A stretch of 64,000 nt of DNA, from assembly GCF_026738875.1 (NCBI RefSeq), contig NZ_JAPQFJ010000007.1, forward strand, positions 1 through 64,000, written 5' to 3'. The translations under genes were made by a program, and so were the position numbers. Source of the stretch: Clostridium brassicae. Lineage in GTDB: Bacteria; Bacillota; Clostridia; Clostridiales; Clostridiaceae. Each line of letters opens with the position of its first letter. Positions within the stretch are counted from its first letter, which is position 1. Of this stretch, positions 35,494 to 44,769 are shown in pieces. Below the pieces are notes generated by a model that worked only from the letters and a program-made list of their open reading frames with translations, did no database searches and was not told the origin of the DNA.

Positions 35494-38121
35494 ATGACTG
35501 AAAATAAAGAGGGCCGAACCCAAAGTAAAAATAAAAATAAAAAACCCCAAAAGAAAAAATTTAAAGTTCTAAAAGTTATACTAACAACTATTTTAGTTTT
35601 ATTTATATTTTTCACAGTAGCTATTGGTGGTATGGCTCTTGCAATGATAAAAACTGCTCCTGAATTAAATATCAATCAAATTGTAGCAGCTAATCAACCT
35701 TCAGTAATTTATGATGACAAAGAAAAGCCCATGGATACTATAATCACGGATAAAAAAAGGGTATTAATAAAATATAATCAAATGCCTAAAAACTTAACAC
35801 ATGCTTTTGTCAGCATAGAGGATGAAAGATTTTTTGAACATAATGGGATAGACATTAAAAGAATCGCTGGAATTCTCTTTATTGATTTTAAAAACTTAAT
35901 TAGTGGTAAAAAAGATTTTCAAGGTGGTTCTACTATAACTCAACAACTGTTAAAAAATACCATATTCGATACAGATACAAAAAATTTAGACTCAACATCT
36001 ATATTTAAGAGAAAATTGACAAGAAAAATTCAAGAATGGTACTTAGCTCCTAAACTAGAGAAAATGATTGGTAAAGAAGCAGTTTTGGAATCATACTTAA
36101 ATACTATTTATCTAGGTGGAAGAGCTATTGGTGTTGAAGCTGCTGCACAACAATATTTTAATTGTTCCGCTAAAGATTTATCTTTGGTACAATGTGCTTT
36201 TTTAGCGGGTCTTACACAAAGTCCTTCTGTTTATTACCCATATTCTAAGACATCAAAGAAAGATCCATCTAAGTATAAAAATAGGACAAAAACTGTGCTT
36301 TCAAAAATGAAAGAAAATGGTTTTATATCTGAAGGAGAATATAAAAAAGCTATTGATGAACTTGACATTCCTAGCGAAAAGCTAACAGCAGATAGCTCTG
36401 CTGCAACATTAGGTAATTCTGTTGTTGGTAAAGCTACTATTTCTAGTGATAAATATAATTTCGAATGGTTTTCTAGACCTGTTGTTAATGAAGTGAGAAA
36501 AGATTTAAAAGAAAAATATCAGTATACTGATGAAGAAATTGAAAATTTATTAGTTCACGGAAATCTTAAAATTTATAGTACTATGGACAAAGATTTACAA
36601 CTTTCTACGCAAAAAATTATAGATGAAGATAATCTTAGAGTATCATCAGGCAAGGATTCAAAAGGAATAGTAGAGCCTCAAATGTCTGCAGTATTAGTTG
36701 ATTATCGTAATGGAGCTGTAAAAGTTATGGTTGGAGGACGTGGAGAACAGCCAGCTATGTCTTATAACAGAGCTTACGATGCTCGTGTTCCTGCTGGTTC
36801 AAGTATAAAACCTTTAACTGTATATTCACCTGCAATTGACACAAAAATATTTACTGCAGCTACCGTATTGGAAGACTCACCCCTACCAGCAGAAATGGGT
36901 AAAAAATACAATGGTGGCAGACCATGGAATCCTAAAAATGCCTCATATAGATATAGTGGATATCTTAATATGAGAAATGCTGTAAAAAACTCAGTGAACC
37001 TTTATTCTATAAAGACAGTGGATAAAATAGGACTTCAGGTTTCATCAACTTACGGAGAAAAATTTGGTCTTTCTTTAAATGCAACAGATAAAAATAGCAT
37101 AGCAGCTTTAGCTTTAGGAGAGTTAAACTCCGGTACTAATACTTACACTATGGCAAATGCTTATGGAGTATTTGGTAATAATGGATTGTATACAAAACCT
37201 AAACTTTATACTAAAGTTGTTGATAAAACAGGCAAAGTTATACTTGAACCTAAGATAGAAACCAAAAATATATTAACTCCTCAAGCAGCATACATAATGT
37301 ATGATATGTTAAAAGAACCTATACGAGGAGGTACTGCAACTAGATTAAAATCAAGTTATAATAGTGAAATACCTATAGCTGGTAAAACTGGTTCAACAAC
37401 CAACTTTAAAAACCTTTGGTTCTGTGGTCTTACACCTTATTATTCAGGTGCTATTTGGATTGAAAATAAAAATGCTCAAAAAATATATAGTAGTGATGCT
37501 GCTTATATTTTTGGTAAAATAATGAATCAAGCTGTTAAAAATTTACCAGTTAAAGATATTGCTATGCCTTCTGGAATTACAAGTGCTTCAGTAGACAGAG
37601 TATCTGGATTATTACCTACTGAATTGTCATATCAAGATCCTAGAGGAAGCATGGTATATTCAGAGTTATTTATAAATGGAACTGTACCTACAGAATATGA
37701 CAATATACATGTAAGTGCAGATATAAATAAAATAACTGGTAAGCTTGCATCAGATTTAACTCCTTCTGCACTTAGGGTCTCTAGAGTATTTATAAAAAGA
37801 AATTATAGTCCAAGTGTTTATTTAGAAGATCAACCTTATGTATTACCTAGTCGACTTGATGATTATTCACCGCAACCACCAACGCCTACACCAACACCGA
37901 CGCCTAATACCCCTACAGATAATGGTGAGGCAGGCAATAACAATAATAATCAAGATAATAATACCGAAAATAATGATCAAGGTAATAATGGTAATGGTAA
38001 TAACAACAATACAGATAATAACAATAACGGTAATACAGAAAATCCGGATACTACTAATCCTGGTAACAATACTCCTAACACCGATACAGGAAACTCTCAA
38101 AATTCTAGGCGTATTAGATAA
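35494..38121 (+). CDS. Class A penicillin-binding protein (PBP1A type)
   Basis: Bifunctional peptidoglycan synthase at the outer face of the membrane. A basic cytoplasmic tail and one TM (about 28-52) are followed by the GT51 glycosyltransferase domain (EDERFFEHNGID, GGSTITQQLLKN) and the transpeptidase domain with SxxK in PAGSSIKPL (near 434), SVN (near 509) and KTGST (near 630). The tail from about residue 795 is a Pro-Thr repeat followed by some 70 residues dominated by Asn, Gly, Asp and Thr, unusual in length. AAGGAGG precedes the ATG. Own promoter and shared terminator. Confidence 0.95.
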   Translation: MTENKEGRTQSKNKNKKPQKKKFKVLKVILTTILVLFIFFTVAIGGMALAMIKTAPELNINQIVAANQPSVIYDDKEKPMDTIITDKKRVLIKYNQMPKNLTHAFVSIEDERFFEHNGIDIKRIAGILFIDFKNLISGKKDFQGGSTITQQLLKNTIFDTDTKNLDSTSIFKRKLTRKIQEWYLAPKLEKMIGKEAVLESYLNTIYLGGRAIGVEAAAQQYFNCSAKDLSLVQCAFLAGLTQSPSVYYPYSKTSKKDPSKYKNRTKTVLSKMKENGFISEGEYKKAIDELDIPSEKLTADSSAATLGNSVVGKATISSDKYNFEWFSRPVVNEVRKDLKEKYQYTDEEIENLLVHGNLKIYSTMDKDLQLSTQKIIDEDNLRVSSGKDSKGIVEPQMSAVLVDYRNGAVKVMVGGRGEQPAMSYNRAYDARVPAGSSIKPLTVYSPAIDTKIFTAATVLEDSPLPAEMGKKYNGGRPWNPKNASYRYSGYLNMRNAVKNSVNLYSIKTVDKIGLQVSSTYGEKFGLSLNATDKNSIAALALGELNSGTNTYTMANAYGVFGNNGLYTKPKLYTKVVDKTGKVILEPKIETKNILTPQAAYIMYDMLKEPIRGGTATRLKSSYNSEIPIAGKTGSTTNFKNLWFCGLTPYYSGAIWIENKNAQKIYSSDAAYIFGKIMNQAVKNLPVKDIAMPSGITSASVDRVSGLLPTELSYQDPRGSMVYSELFINGTVPTEYDNIHVSADINKITGKLASDLTPSALRVSRVFIKRNYSPSVYLEDQPYVLPSRLDDYSPQPPTPTPTPTPNTPTDNGEAGNNNNNQDNNTENNDQGNNGNGNNNNTDNNNNGNTENPDTTNPGNNTPNTDTGNSQNSRRIR

Positions 38122-38130
38122 TACTAATAT

Positions 38131-38178
38131 AAAACAAAAGGATAAAGGCTCTCAAATGAGCCTTTATCCTTTTGTTTT
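38131..38178. terminator. Bidirectional terminator between the PBP gene and spoVAE
   Basis: Perfect 21-bp arms starting aaaacaaaaggataaaggctc, with a 6-nt loop and T-rich flanks on both strands. One arm contains the last codons and stop of spoVAE. Confidence 0.92.
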
Positions 38179-38523
38179 AGAATCAAAAATTATAGCCATC
38201 ATATATCCAAATATTATAGCTGCAGTAATTCCTCCTGCACTTCCTTTTGCTCCCCCTGTAAAGGCTCCTAAAAGCCCAGCTTCATTTACTTCTTTTATAA
38301 CAGATTTTGCAAGATTAAAACCAAACCCAACTAACGGTACTGTTGCACCTGCTTTCCCATATTCCACTACTACATCATAAATGTTTAAAGCTCCTAAAAT
38401 AACTCCTGCTGTTACATAAATAACTAATATTCTTCCTGGACTGATTTTTGTTTTATCCATTAAAATCTGAGCAATAACACATATAATTCCTCCTACTATA
38501 AAGGCAGCTATATAATCATTCAT
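38164..38523 (-). CDS. spoVAE: Stage V sporulation protein AE
   Basis: A 119-residue integral membrane subunit of the SpoVA channel, which moves dipicolinic acid into the forespore and out during germination. Four hydrophobic segments are visible, and the VPLVGFGFNLAKSV and GAFTGGAKGSAGGITAA motifs match SpoVAEb. The ATG at 38523 is chosen over TTG at 38538 because GGAGG lies about 9 nt before it; it starts one base after the spoVAD stop. Last gene of the spoVAC-D-E operon. Confidence 0.93.
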   Translation of the reverse strand: MNDYIAAFIVGGIICVIAQILMDKTKISPGRILVIYVTAGVILGALNIYDVVVEYGKAGATVPLVGFGFNLAKSVIKEVNEAGLLGAFTGGAKGSAGGITAAIIFGYMMAIIFDSKTKG

Positions 38524-38524
38524 T

Positions 38525-39541
38525 TCAATTACCTCCAAATTCTATAGATACCGCATGAGCAATTCCGGGAATAGTTTCCCCTTGAAGAGAAGTAGTAGGA
38601 CTCATAAGTGCACCAGTAGAAACGAGAAGAATTTTTTTAAATTTTCCTTTTAACATTTCTTTATATAAATACCCGCATGCAACAGCCGCAGAACAGCCAC
38701 AACCACTTCCTCCACATTGAGTCCTTTGTTTTTCTTTGTCAAATATTTCATCCCCGCAGTCTATATAATTCTTTGAAACATCGTAATTATATTCTTTTAG
38801 CAACTCTTGTGTTACTTTTTTACCAAAATTCCCTAAATCTCCTGTAGCTATTAAGTCATAATCTTGAGGTGTCCTTCCAGTATCTCTAAAATGTTGTTTT
38901 ATTGTATCTACTGCTGCAGGTGCCATCGCAGAACCCATATCATTAGTATCAGTCTTTCCATAATCCTTAATTTTACCTATTGTAACATATGTAGTATAAG
39001 GATAATCACCGTTTTTAGATAAAAGCATTGCTCCTGACCCTGTAACTGTCCATTGTGCTGTAGGTGTTCTCTGACTTCCCATCTCCAAAGGAAATCTAAA
39101 TTGTCTCTCTGCTGATGAAAAATGTGAAGATGTAGCTGCTACTACATAATCAGCAAAGTCTCCATCCATAATCATTGATGCCACACTCAACGATTCTGTC
39201 ATAGTTGAACATGCTCCATAAAGTCCTATAAAAGGTATATCCATATCTCTTGCTGCAAAATTAGATGCTGAAAGCTGATTTAAGAGATCTCCCGCTACCA
39301 AGTAATTTATATCTTGTTCCTTTAAATTAGCTTTAGTTATAGTTTCACTTACCGCTCTATAAAGTAAACTGCTTTCAGCTTTTTCATAACTATCTTTTCC
39401 ATCTAAATCATCTTGAAGTATAATATCAAAATAATCCTTAAATGGTCCTTCTCCCTCTTTAGGTCCTACTACACTTGTAGTAGTGATTATTTTTGGTTTA
39501 CTATTTAATTTTATTGTTTGTTTACCTATTCTCTTTGACAT
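38525..39541 (-). CDS. spoVAD: Stage V sporulation protein AD
   Basis: A soluble thiolase-fold subunit of the SpoVA complex, which in Bacillus binds dipicolinic acid. Signatures include GPFKDYFD, YGACSTMTESL, GGSGCGCSAAVACGYL and LQGETIPGIAHAVSIEF near the end; 338 residues. GGGTGG precedes the ATG. Its stop nearly overlaps the spoVAE start. Expected to be expressed in the forespore under SigG, but no clear SigG promoter was found. Confidence 0.95.
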   Translation of the reverse strand: MSKRIGKQTIKLNSKPKIITTTSVVGPKEGEGPFKDYFDIILQDDLDGKDSYEKAESSLLYRAVSETITKANLKEQDINYLVAGDLLNQLSASNFAARDMDIPFIGLYGACSTMTESLSVASMIMDGDFADYVVAATSSHFSSAERQFRFPLEMGSQRTPTAQWTVTGSGAMLLSKNGDYPYTTYVTIGKIKDYGKTDTNDMGSAMAPAAVDTIKQHFRDTGRTPQDYDLIATGDLGNFGKKVTQELLKEYNYDVSKNYIDCGDEIFDKEKQRTQCGGSGCGCSAAVACGYLYKEMLKGKFKKILLVSTGALMSPTTSLQGETIPGIAHAVSIEFGGN

Positions 39542-39556
39542 AAGCCTACCACCCTA

Positions 39557-40036
39557 TTATATAGTAATAAAATAATATATTATTCCTACAATAACAGAAG
39601 AACCTATACCGTATACTAATACAGGCCCAGCTATTGTAAACATCTTTGCACCTACTCCAAAAACAAACCCTTCTTTTTTAAATTCTATGGCAGGAGCTAC
39701 AACAGAATTTGCAAACCCTGTTATAGGCACTACAGATCCAGCTCCAGCAAAATCACCTATTTTATCATATATACCTATTCCTGTTAATAAAGCTCCTATA
39801 AAAATTAAAGTAATTGAAGCTAGTGTACCTGCATCCTGTTTCCCATAACCAATATTCATATAAAAATTATTAAAAAACTGTCCTATATCACATATTAATC
39901 CACCTACAACAAAAGCCTTTATACAATCTCCTATAAGATTAGACTTAGGTATTTTTTGTTCTGTTATGGTATTAAATTTTTGTTTTACTTTTTCTTCTTG
40001 CTTTTGTTCTTTTTTTTGCTGTTGATTTTTATTCAT
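39557..40036 (-). CDS. spoVAC: Stage V sporulation protein AC
   Basis: Membrane subunit of the SpoVA channel; in Bacillus SpoVAC behaves as a mechanosensitive channel in germination. A Lys/Gln/Glu-rich soluble start of about 38 residues is followed by four TM segments, with GYGKQDAGTLASI and PITGFANSVVAPAIEFKKEG motifs; 159 residues. First gene of the operon, 76 nt after the sigF terminator. Confidence 0.95.
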   Translation of the reverse strand: MNKNQQQKKEQKQEEKVKQKFNTITEQKIPKSNLIGDCIKAFVVGGLICDIGQFFNNFYMNIGYGKQDAGTLASITLIFIGALLTGIGIYDKIGDFAGAGSVVPITGFANSVVAPAIEFKKEGFVFGVGAKMFTIAGPVLVYGIGSSVIVGIIYYFITI

Positions 40037-40103
40037 ATTAACACCTTCTATTCTAACTTTTATTTAATCTATATTTATTGTTTGCAATTAAACGTTTTTT
40101 AAA

Positions 40104-40142
40104 CAAAAAAAAGGATACAAATTTTAGTACCCAATTTGTATC
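40104..40142 (-). terminator. sigF terminator
   Basis: A perfect 10-bp stem (gatacaaatt / aatttgtatc) is followed on the minus strand by CTTTTTTTTG. It starts directly after the sigF stop and separates the spoIIA operon from spoVA. Confidence 0.88.
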
Positions 40143-40907
40143 TTATATACTTAATTTTTCTTTCATCAACTTTAAGACCTTTTTTTCTATTCTAGACACT
40201 TGTACTTGACTAATTCCAAGCATCTTAGCAACTTCAACCTGAGTTATATCTTTAAAATATCTAAGCATAATTATTTGTCTTGACCTTACATCTAGTTTAT
40301 TTAAAGCTTCTTTTAAAGCTAATTTATCAATTAATTCTTTATTTACATCTTTATTTTCGCTTACTTTATCTATCAAGAAAATAGGTGCCCCATCCTCTTG
40401 GTGAATTGTGTCATATAAATATTTAGGATCATTTACTGCTTCTGTTGAAAATAATATGTCTTCAGTAGACATTCCTGAAAAATCTGACAATTCTTCTATA
40501 GTTGGTTCTCTTCCTAATTCTTTTGTTAACTTTTCCTTATCATAATGCACTTTTCTAGCATTGTATTTTATACTTCTGCTAACCTTAATTAATCCATCAT
40601 CTCTTAGGAAACGTTTAATTTCCCCCATAATCATAGGAACAGCATAAGTAGAAAATTGAACATTATATTCTGTATCAAAGTTATTTATGGCTTTTACTAA
40701 ACCTATGCACCCTATTTGAAATATGTCATCATATTCATATCCTCTGTGTAAAAATTTTTTACTTACAGCTGAAACTAAAGGCAAATTAGTTTTGACAAGT
40801 TTATCTAGTGCTTCTTTATTACCATCTTTAGCTTTTTCAATCAATTCTAAGTTTCCATCAAATTTTCTACTATCTTTTTTAGCTATATCATCCTTCATAA
40901 TATTCAC
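40143..40907 (-). CDS. sigF: Forespore RNA polymerase sigma factor SigF
   Basis: First compartment-specific sigma factor of sporulation, active in the forespore. Region 2 includes YEYDDIFQIGCIGLVKAI and FSTYAVPMIMGEIKRFLRDDG; region 4 ends with QVEVAKMLGISQVQVSRIEKK. Length 254 fits. The start is uncertain: GTG at 40907 has AGGTGG only 3 nt upstream, while the ATG at 40898 has it 12 nt upstream. Last gene of spoIIAA-spoIIAB-sigF; held inactive by SpoIIAB. Confidence 0.95.
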   Translation of the reverse strand: MNIMKDDIAKKDSRKFDGNLELIEKAKDGNKEALDKLVKTNLPLVSAVSKKFLHRGYEYDDIFQIGCIGLVKAINNFDTEYNVQFSTYAVPMIMGEIKRFLRDDGLIKVSRSIKYNARKVHYDKEKLTKELGREPTIEELSDFSGMSTEDILFSTEAVNDPKYLYDTIHQEDGAPIFLIDKVSENKDVNKELIDKLALKEALNKLDVRSRQIIMLRYFKDITQVEVAKMLGISQVQVSRIEKKVLKLMKEKLSI

Positions 40908-40951
40908 AAACCACCTGCAAGGTTTTCCTCCTTTCCTAAAACATAATTACT

Positions 40952-41380
40952 TTACTCCATGGACTTGAATCTTTTCTTCATTATAACCTTTGTCCCAATT
41001 TCTTCCTTTGATTCAACTTTTAATTCATCCATAAAAGTCTCCATTACAGTAAATCCCATTCCGGATCTTTCAAGATCAGGTTTTGATGTATATAAAGGTT
41101 GCATTGCTTGTTCAACATTTTGTATCCCTATTCCATTATCTTCTACTTTAATGACCACCTCATTTTTATGTAGTTCAGCTTCTATACTTACTATCCCTTG
41201 TTTGTTTTCATAAGCATGAATTATAGAATTAGTGACAGCCTCTGATACTGCAGTTTTTACATCTGTAATCTCTTCAATTGTAGGATCTAATTGTGAAATG
41301 AAAGCAGCCACTGATACCCTAGCAAAACCCTCATTTTCAGATTTACTCCAAAACTCTATTTTCATTTTATTATCACACAT
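40952..41380 (-). CDS. spoIIAB: Anti-sigma F factor and kinase SpoIIAB
   Basis: Binds and inhibits SigF and phosphorylates SpoIIAA. The GHKL ATPase motifs are intact: the N box in [18 protein letters not shown]1 DNGIGI and the later [15 protein letters not shown]. The 142-residue length is normal. GGGGGGA lies 7 nt before the ATG. It sits between spoIIAA and sigF, about 15 nt after spoIIAA. Confidence 0.97.
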   Translation of the reverse strand: MCDNKMKIEFWSKSENEGFARVSVAAFISQLDPTIEEITDVKTAVSEAVTNSIIHAYENKQGIVSIEAELHKNEVVIKVEDNGIGIQNVEQAMQPLYTSKPDLERSGMGFTVMETFMDELKVESKEEIGTKVIMKKRFKSME

Positions 41381-41395
41381 ACTTTTATCCCCCCA

Positions 41396-41731
41396 TTACA
41401 TATTCTCTAGTGCTTGTTCAATACTATCATATAGCGGAATTATTTTAAACATCCCTGATAGTTCAAATACCCTTTTTACCGAACCGTTTACCTTAGTAAT
41501 ATAAAGCTTACCTTTGCTACGCAATAGTTTTTTGTATCTTCCTATAACAACCCCTATCCCTGAACTGTCCATAAAAGTAACTCCTGAAAAATCCAAAACT
41601 AACTTATAACATTTTTCTCTTTCTACCCTATCATCAATTTTGTTTCTCACTTCTTCTGCACTATGGTGGTCTAATTCCCCTAACATATGTACTACTAACT
41701 TATCCCCTTTATTTTCAAAACTTACATTCAT
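41396..41731 (-). CDS. spoIIAA: Anti-anti-sigma factor SpoIIAA
   Basis: STAS-domain partner switch that frees SigF by capturing SpoIIAB when unphosphorylated. The phosphorylated serine lies in FMDSSGIGVV (about S57). The ATG at 41731 is chosen over 41752: GGGAGGGG lies directly upstream and the 111-residue protein then starts MNVSFEN. First gene of the spoIIA operon, behind a candidate SigH promoter. Confidence 0.96.
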   Translation of the reverse strand: MNVSFENKGDKLVVHMLGELDHHSAEEVRNKIDDRVEREKCYKLVLDFSGVTFMDSSGIGVVIGRYKKLLRSKGKLYITKVNGSVKRVFELSGMFKIIPLYDSIEQALENM

Positions 41732-41839
41732 GATACCCCTCCCATACCTCATTATAAATTTGTATTAAGTTTTACAAATAGGCTTCCAATACTTATAACT
41801 TATGTGTAAATTAAATTAAAATTTCACATCACTATACTA

Positions 41840-41864
41840 GTTCTATAATATCCTTTAATTTCCT
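41840..41864 (-). promoter_or_regulatory. Candidate SigH promoter of the spoIIA operon
   Basis: On the minus strand AGGAAAT (41858-41864) and GAAC (41840-41843) are separated by 14 bp, close to the SigH pattern AGGAWWT-N12-14-GAAT with one mismatch in the -10. The spoIIA operon is SigH-dependent in Bacillus. It lies about 110 bp before spoIIAA. Confidence 0.5.
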
Positions 41865-41883
41865 TCTTTATCCAAATAAAATA

Positions 41884-42060
41884 AATTTCTCATTAATATT
41901 TTTCCCAAAAACATATATTTTATACATAAAGGGGCTTTTTTATTCAACCTTAGGCTTAAATAGTAAATTAATTTTTGGATTTTATATGAATCATTTACTC
42001 ATAAAGTCATATAAATAAGTTTCATTAAATATCTAATCAAAATTATATTATTGGTACAAA
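41884..42060. other. AT-rich gap between the methyltransferase gene and spoIIA
   Basis: Upstream of the candidate SigH promoter and before the methyltransferase terminator. No coding frame, RNA gene or convincing hairpin is seen here. Confidence 0.4.
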
Positions 42061-42062
42061 TA

Positions 42063-42109
42063 AAATAAAAATAAGCTAAAATCAAAATTTAGAATTTCAA
42101 TTTTAGCTT
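42063..42109 (-). terminator. Terminator of the methyltransferase gene
   Basis: Arms aagctaaaat / attttagctt are followed on the minus strand by a T-rich run (TTTTTATTTTA). The stop codon of the methyltransferase lies inside the stem. Confidence 0.8.
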
Positions 42110-43869
42110 ATTACATATTCTTCTATTATACTTATTTCTTCATCTGTAAATTGAAAAAAAGAATAAAGTTGTTTGTCTGAGATTTTTTCTAAAGTCCCCA
42201 TAGTTGGTATACATAATTTCATAATATTGTTTGGATAATATTCATAAAGATTATCTCCTAGTTTTTTAGCGAAAGTTTGAAAATAATATTGGTACACTTT
42301 ACTATTCAAAATAGAAACAAGATAATTGTAAGTAAAAGGTACATTTTTCTTTAATATGATACAATAAATATCTGCACTAAAATATTTACCTTTATCTAAA
42401 ATAAATCTATTTTTAGATGATTTATAAGGAAATATTATTTTTTCCATCTCAAATATTTCTTGCTTTCTTCCCCATTGAAGCTCATACCACTTTCTAACTC
42501 CCCGCTTACATTCTCTTCTTTCTGAAAGCTTATACTTATATTGTTCAATATATTTTATTGCATTAGGATAATTCTCTTGTTTTTTTATCATATCAGAATA
42601 AATAATATATTTTGTACTTTCTTTTACATTATCCTTATGTATAAAACTACTTTTTATCCAGGGTTTTATTAAGTCTTTTTCGATTTTTTCTTCTTCAATT
42701 GTTTTGCAATCTACAACAAAAGCTTTATCACATCCTGTAATTATTCCTTGATAACTTTCACATATATTATAAAGATGAGTAAAACTTTTATTTTCTATTT
42801 TAGAAATTATATTTCTTTCTTTTTCATCCCTTAATATCCACCCTTTATTATTAAGCATATTCTTTTTTATGTAGAATTTTTTATAACTATCTCCTTCATC
42901 TAAAAATAAAGATTTATAAAAATTATTTTTATTATTTTTTATAGTACCATGAATTGGCTTTATTACCTCAATATCTTCATTTTTATTTTGCTCATTTGAT
43001 AAAAATATTATAACTGGATCTATACCGGCTTTTTTAAAAGGTCTTATTCCGTAAAAATCTACTATTTTGTACAACGAACATACTTCTTTTAAAATCTTTC
43101 TTAGTTCTTCTCCACTAGGAGATTCAATAAAATATCTTGAAGTTATAAAACTTAACTTTCCCTTCTTATTTAAATTATTTAACGCGCTTTGAAAAAAACA
43201 ATAAAAAATGTCCCCTTTATCTTTATATATGTTTTTATACTTTTTCTTCAATATCAAACTTTTTTCTTTACCTATAGATTTATGTCCTATATAAGGCGGG
43301 TTTCCAATTATAATATCAAATTTTTCATTAATATCTTCTATTAAAAAATCTCTTTGAATAAAGTTATCTTTTTTAAAATAATTAGCTAAATTGAATAAAT
43401 CTACAGATAATATCTTTAAGGCATCCACATCTAAATCAAATCCAAACAAATTATTATCTATTATGTGATGAGCTATATTTTCTTTTGAAATACATAAATT
43501 ATTCTTTTTATTTATTTCATCAAGATTATCCTCATATATTTTCATTAAATATTGAAAACATGGAATTAATATATTTCCACATCCACAAGAAGGATCTAAA
43601 ATTTTTAAATATGGATTTTTTATTATATCTTCACTTTTTATTGAATTTCGTATAATATAGCTAGATATTTCACGAGGAGTGTACACTATTCCCATTGATC
43701 GCTCTTTATCTTTTTCCATGTACTTTACATATAAATCTGAAAATCTTTCTCCCTCCACATTAAGCATTTTTCTATAATTTTGAAGGGCCATTATTTTCAA
43801 TGTATTGTCTATGGGTATATTTATTATGTTGTATAATTCATTTATTTTGTCTAAAAAATTTTTAAGCAT
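42103..43869 (-). CDS. DNA adenine N6-methyltransferase, CamA-like
   Basis: Gamma-type N6-adenine methyltransferase of 588 residues. SAM motif I is DPSCGCGNI (92-100), catalytic motif IV is GNPPYIGHK (189-197), and a C-terminal target-recognition region follows. No nuclease domain and no restriction gene nearby, so it looks like an orphan. The NPPYIGHK, YKDKGD and SRYFIESPSG segments and the length closely recall CamA of C. difficile (577 residues), which methylates CAAAAA and affects sporulation; this comparison is from memory. The ATG at 43869 with GGAGA is chosen over 43917. It lies next to the spoIIA operon. Confidence 0.85.
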   Translation of the reverse strand: MLKNFLDKINELYNIINIPIDNTLKIMALQNYRKMLNVEGERFSDLYVKYMEKDKERSMGIVYTPREISSYIIRNSIKSEDIIKNPYLKILDPSCGCGNILIPCFQYLMKIYEDNLDEINKKNNLCISKENIAHHIIDNNLFGFDLDVDALKILSVDLFNLANYFKKDNFIQRDFLIEDINEKFDIIIGNPPYIGHKSIGKEKSLILKKKYKNIYKDKGDIFYCFFQSALNNLNKKGKLSFITSRYFIESPSGEELRKILKEVCSLYKIVDFYGIRPFKKAGIDPVIIFLSNEQNKNEDIEVIKPIHGTIKNNKNNFYKSLFLDEGDSYKKFYIKKNMLNNKGWILRDEKERNIISKIENKSFTHLYNICESYQGIITGCDKAFVVDCKTIEEEKIEKDLIKPWIKSSFIHKDNVKESTKYIIYSDMIKKQENYPNAIKYIEQYKYKLSERRECKRGVRKWYELQWGRKQEIFEMEKIIFPYKSSKNRFILDKGKYFSADIYCIILKKNVPFTYNYLVSILNSKVYQYYFQTFAKKLGDNLYEYYPNNIMKLCIPTMGTLEKISDKQLYSFFQFTDEEISIIEEYVIS

Positions 43870-43927
43870 TTTTATCTCTCCAAAATTAATATAAACACAT
43901 AGACAAAAGTATACCATACTTAAATAT

Positions 43928-43949
43928 GGGTAACAACTCGTTATTACCC
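43928..43949 (-). terminator. Hairpin between the fchA-like and methyltransferase genes
   Basis: Arms gggtaacaac / gttattaccc contain the stop codon of the fchA-like gene. The following minus-strand sequence CATATTT is a poor T-run, so termination may be partial. Confidence 0.35.
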
Positions 43950-44582
43950 TATTTTGCTATTTACTATATCCATTATTTCTATTTTCCTATTAGAAGCTAC
44001 TTTTAATATTTCTCTGCATTCACAATCTACTTTATTTTTATAAACCTTATCTTCTATTCCTTGGAGGTTTATAGTTACGTTTAAGACCGCACTTTCTACT
44101 GCTCCTTGAAGCAATATTGCAGCAACCCCTGCATCAGATATAACATTTTTGCTCCCATACTTTGCTGATATATATACACATTCATATAATTCTATACATC
44201 TTCTAGCTAAATTTAAAGGAACTATTAATGCATTTTCATACCCTTCTTTTATTTTATTTTTCCTTTTGATTTTTTCTTCTTCTGTATTCTTAGGAAGTCT
44301 AAAAGCAGACATAAGGCTTAAAAAACCTTCCCCATCCTTATCCATGAACTCTAAAAATTCATTATTATAACTTATTATTTTATCTGCTGCTCTATATACT
44401 AGTTTTTTTTCTTCTTCACTATATTCTTCAAAAATTTTTTTACCTATTGTAAGATTAAATACCATAGAAGTTAAAGCTGAAGATAAAGCCCCAACTACAG
44501 CTGATGCACTTCCACCTCCTGGTACAGCTTCTTTTGAAGATAACTTTTCAATATAATCTTTGATCATTAAATTTTTCTGCAT
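43944..44582 (-). CDS. fchA: Formimidoyl-THF cyclodeaminase / methenyl-THF cyclohydrolase family protein
   Basis: Helical protein of the FTCD C-terminal family, which acts on formimino- or methenyl-tetrahydrofolate. EAVPGGGSASAVVGALSSAL near residues 18-37 is the signature, with AASAKYGSKNVISDAG-like segments after residue 150; 212 residues. The ATG at 44582 is chosen over 44633 because AGGAGG lies 6 nt before it. No other folate or histidine-degradation genes are nearby, so which reaction is used is uncertain. Confidence 0.85.
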   Translation of the reverse strand: MQKNLMIKDYIEKLSSKEAVPGGGSASAVVGALSSALTSMVFNLTIGKKIFEEYSEEEKKLVYRAADKIISYNNEFLEFMDKDGEGFLSLMSAFRLPKNTEEEKIKRKNKIKEGYENALIVPLNLARRCIELYECVYISAKYGSKNVISDAGVAAILLQGAVESAVLNVTINLQGIEDKVYKNKVDCECREILKVASNRKIEIMDIVNSKIG

Positions 44583-44769
44583 GCTCTTCCTCCTATTTTC
44601 TATACTATAATCAAATAATCTTATTTTGTGCAAAAATTCCTATAAAATAATTTTTCTTAACTATTATATAAATATTTCATTACTAGTCCTTATCTTATCA
44701 TTTTTTAATAAAAATAACGATAGTATTCATTATTTTAAATAATATATTAAATTATTTCATTCTCTTAAT

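Noticed and set aside
37838-38380. 180-residue plus-strand frame overlapping the PBP tail and spoVAE
   Set aside because: It is a shadow of the repetitive Asn-rich tail and crosses the bidirectional terminator; no ribosome binding site.
40037-40103. SigG promoter in front of spoVAC
   Set aside because: Searched for the expected -35 and -10 patterns on the minus strand; nothing convincing with correct spacing.
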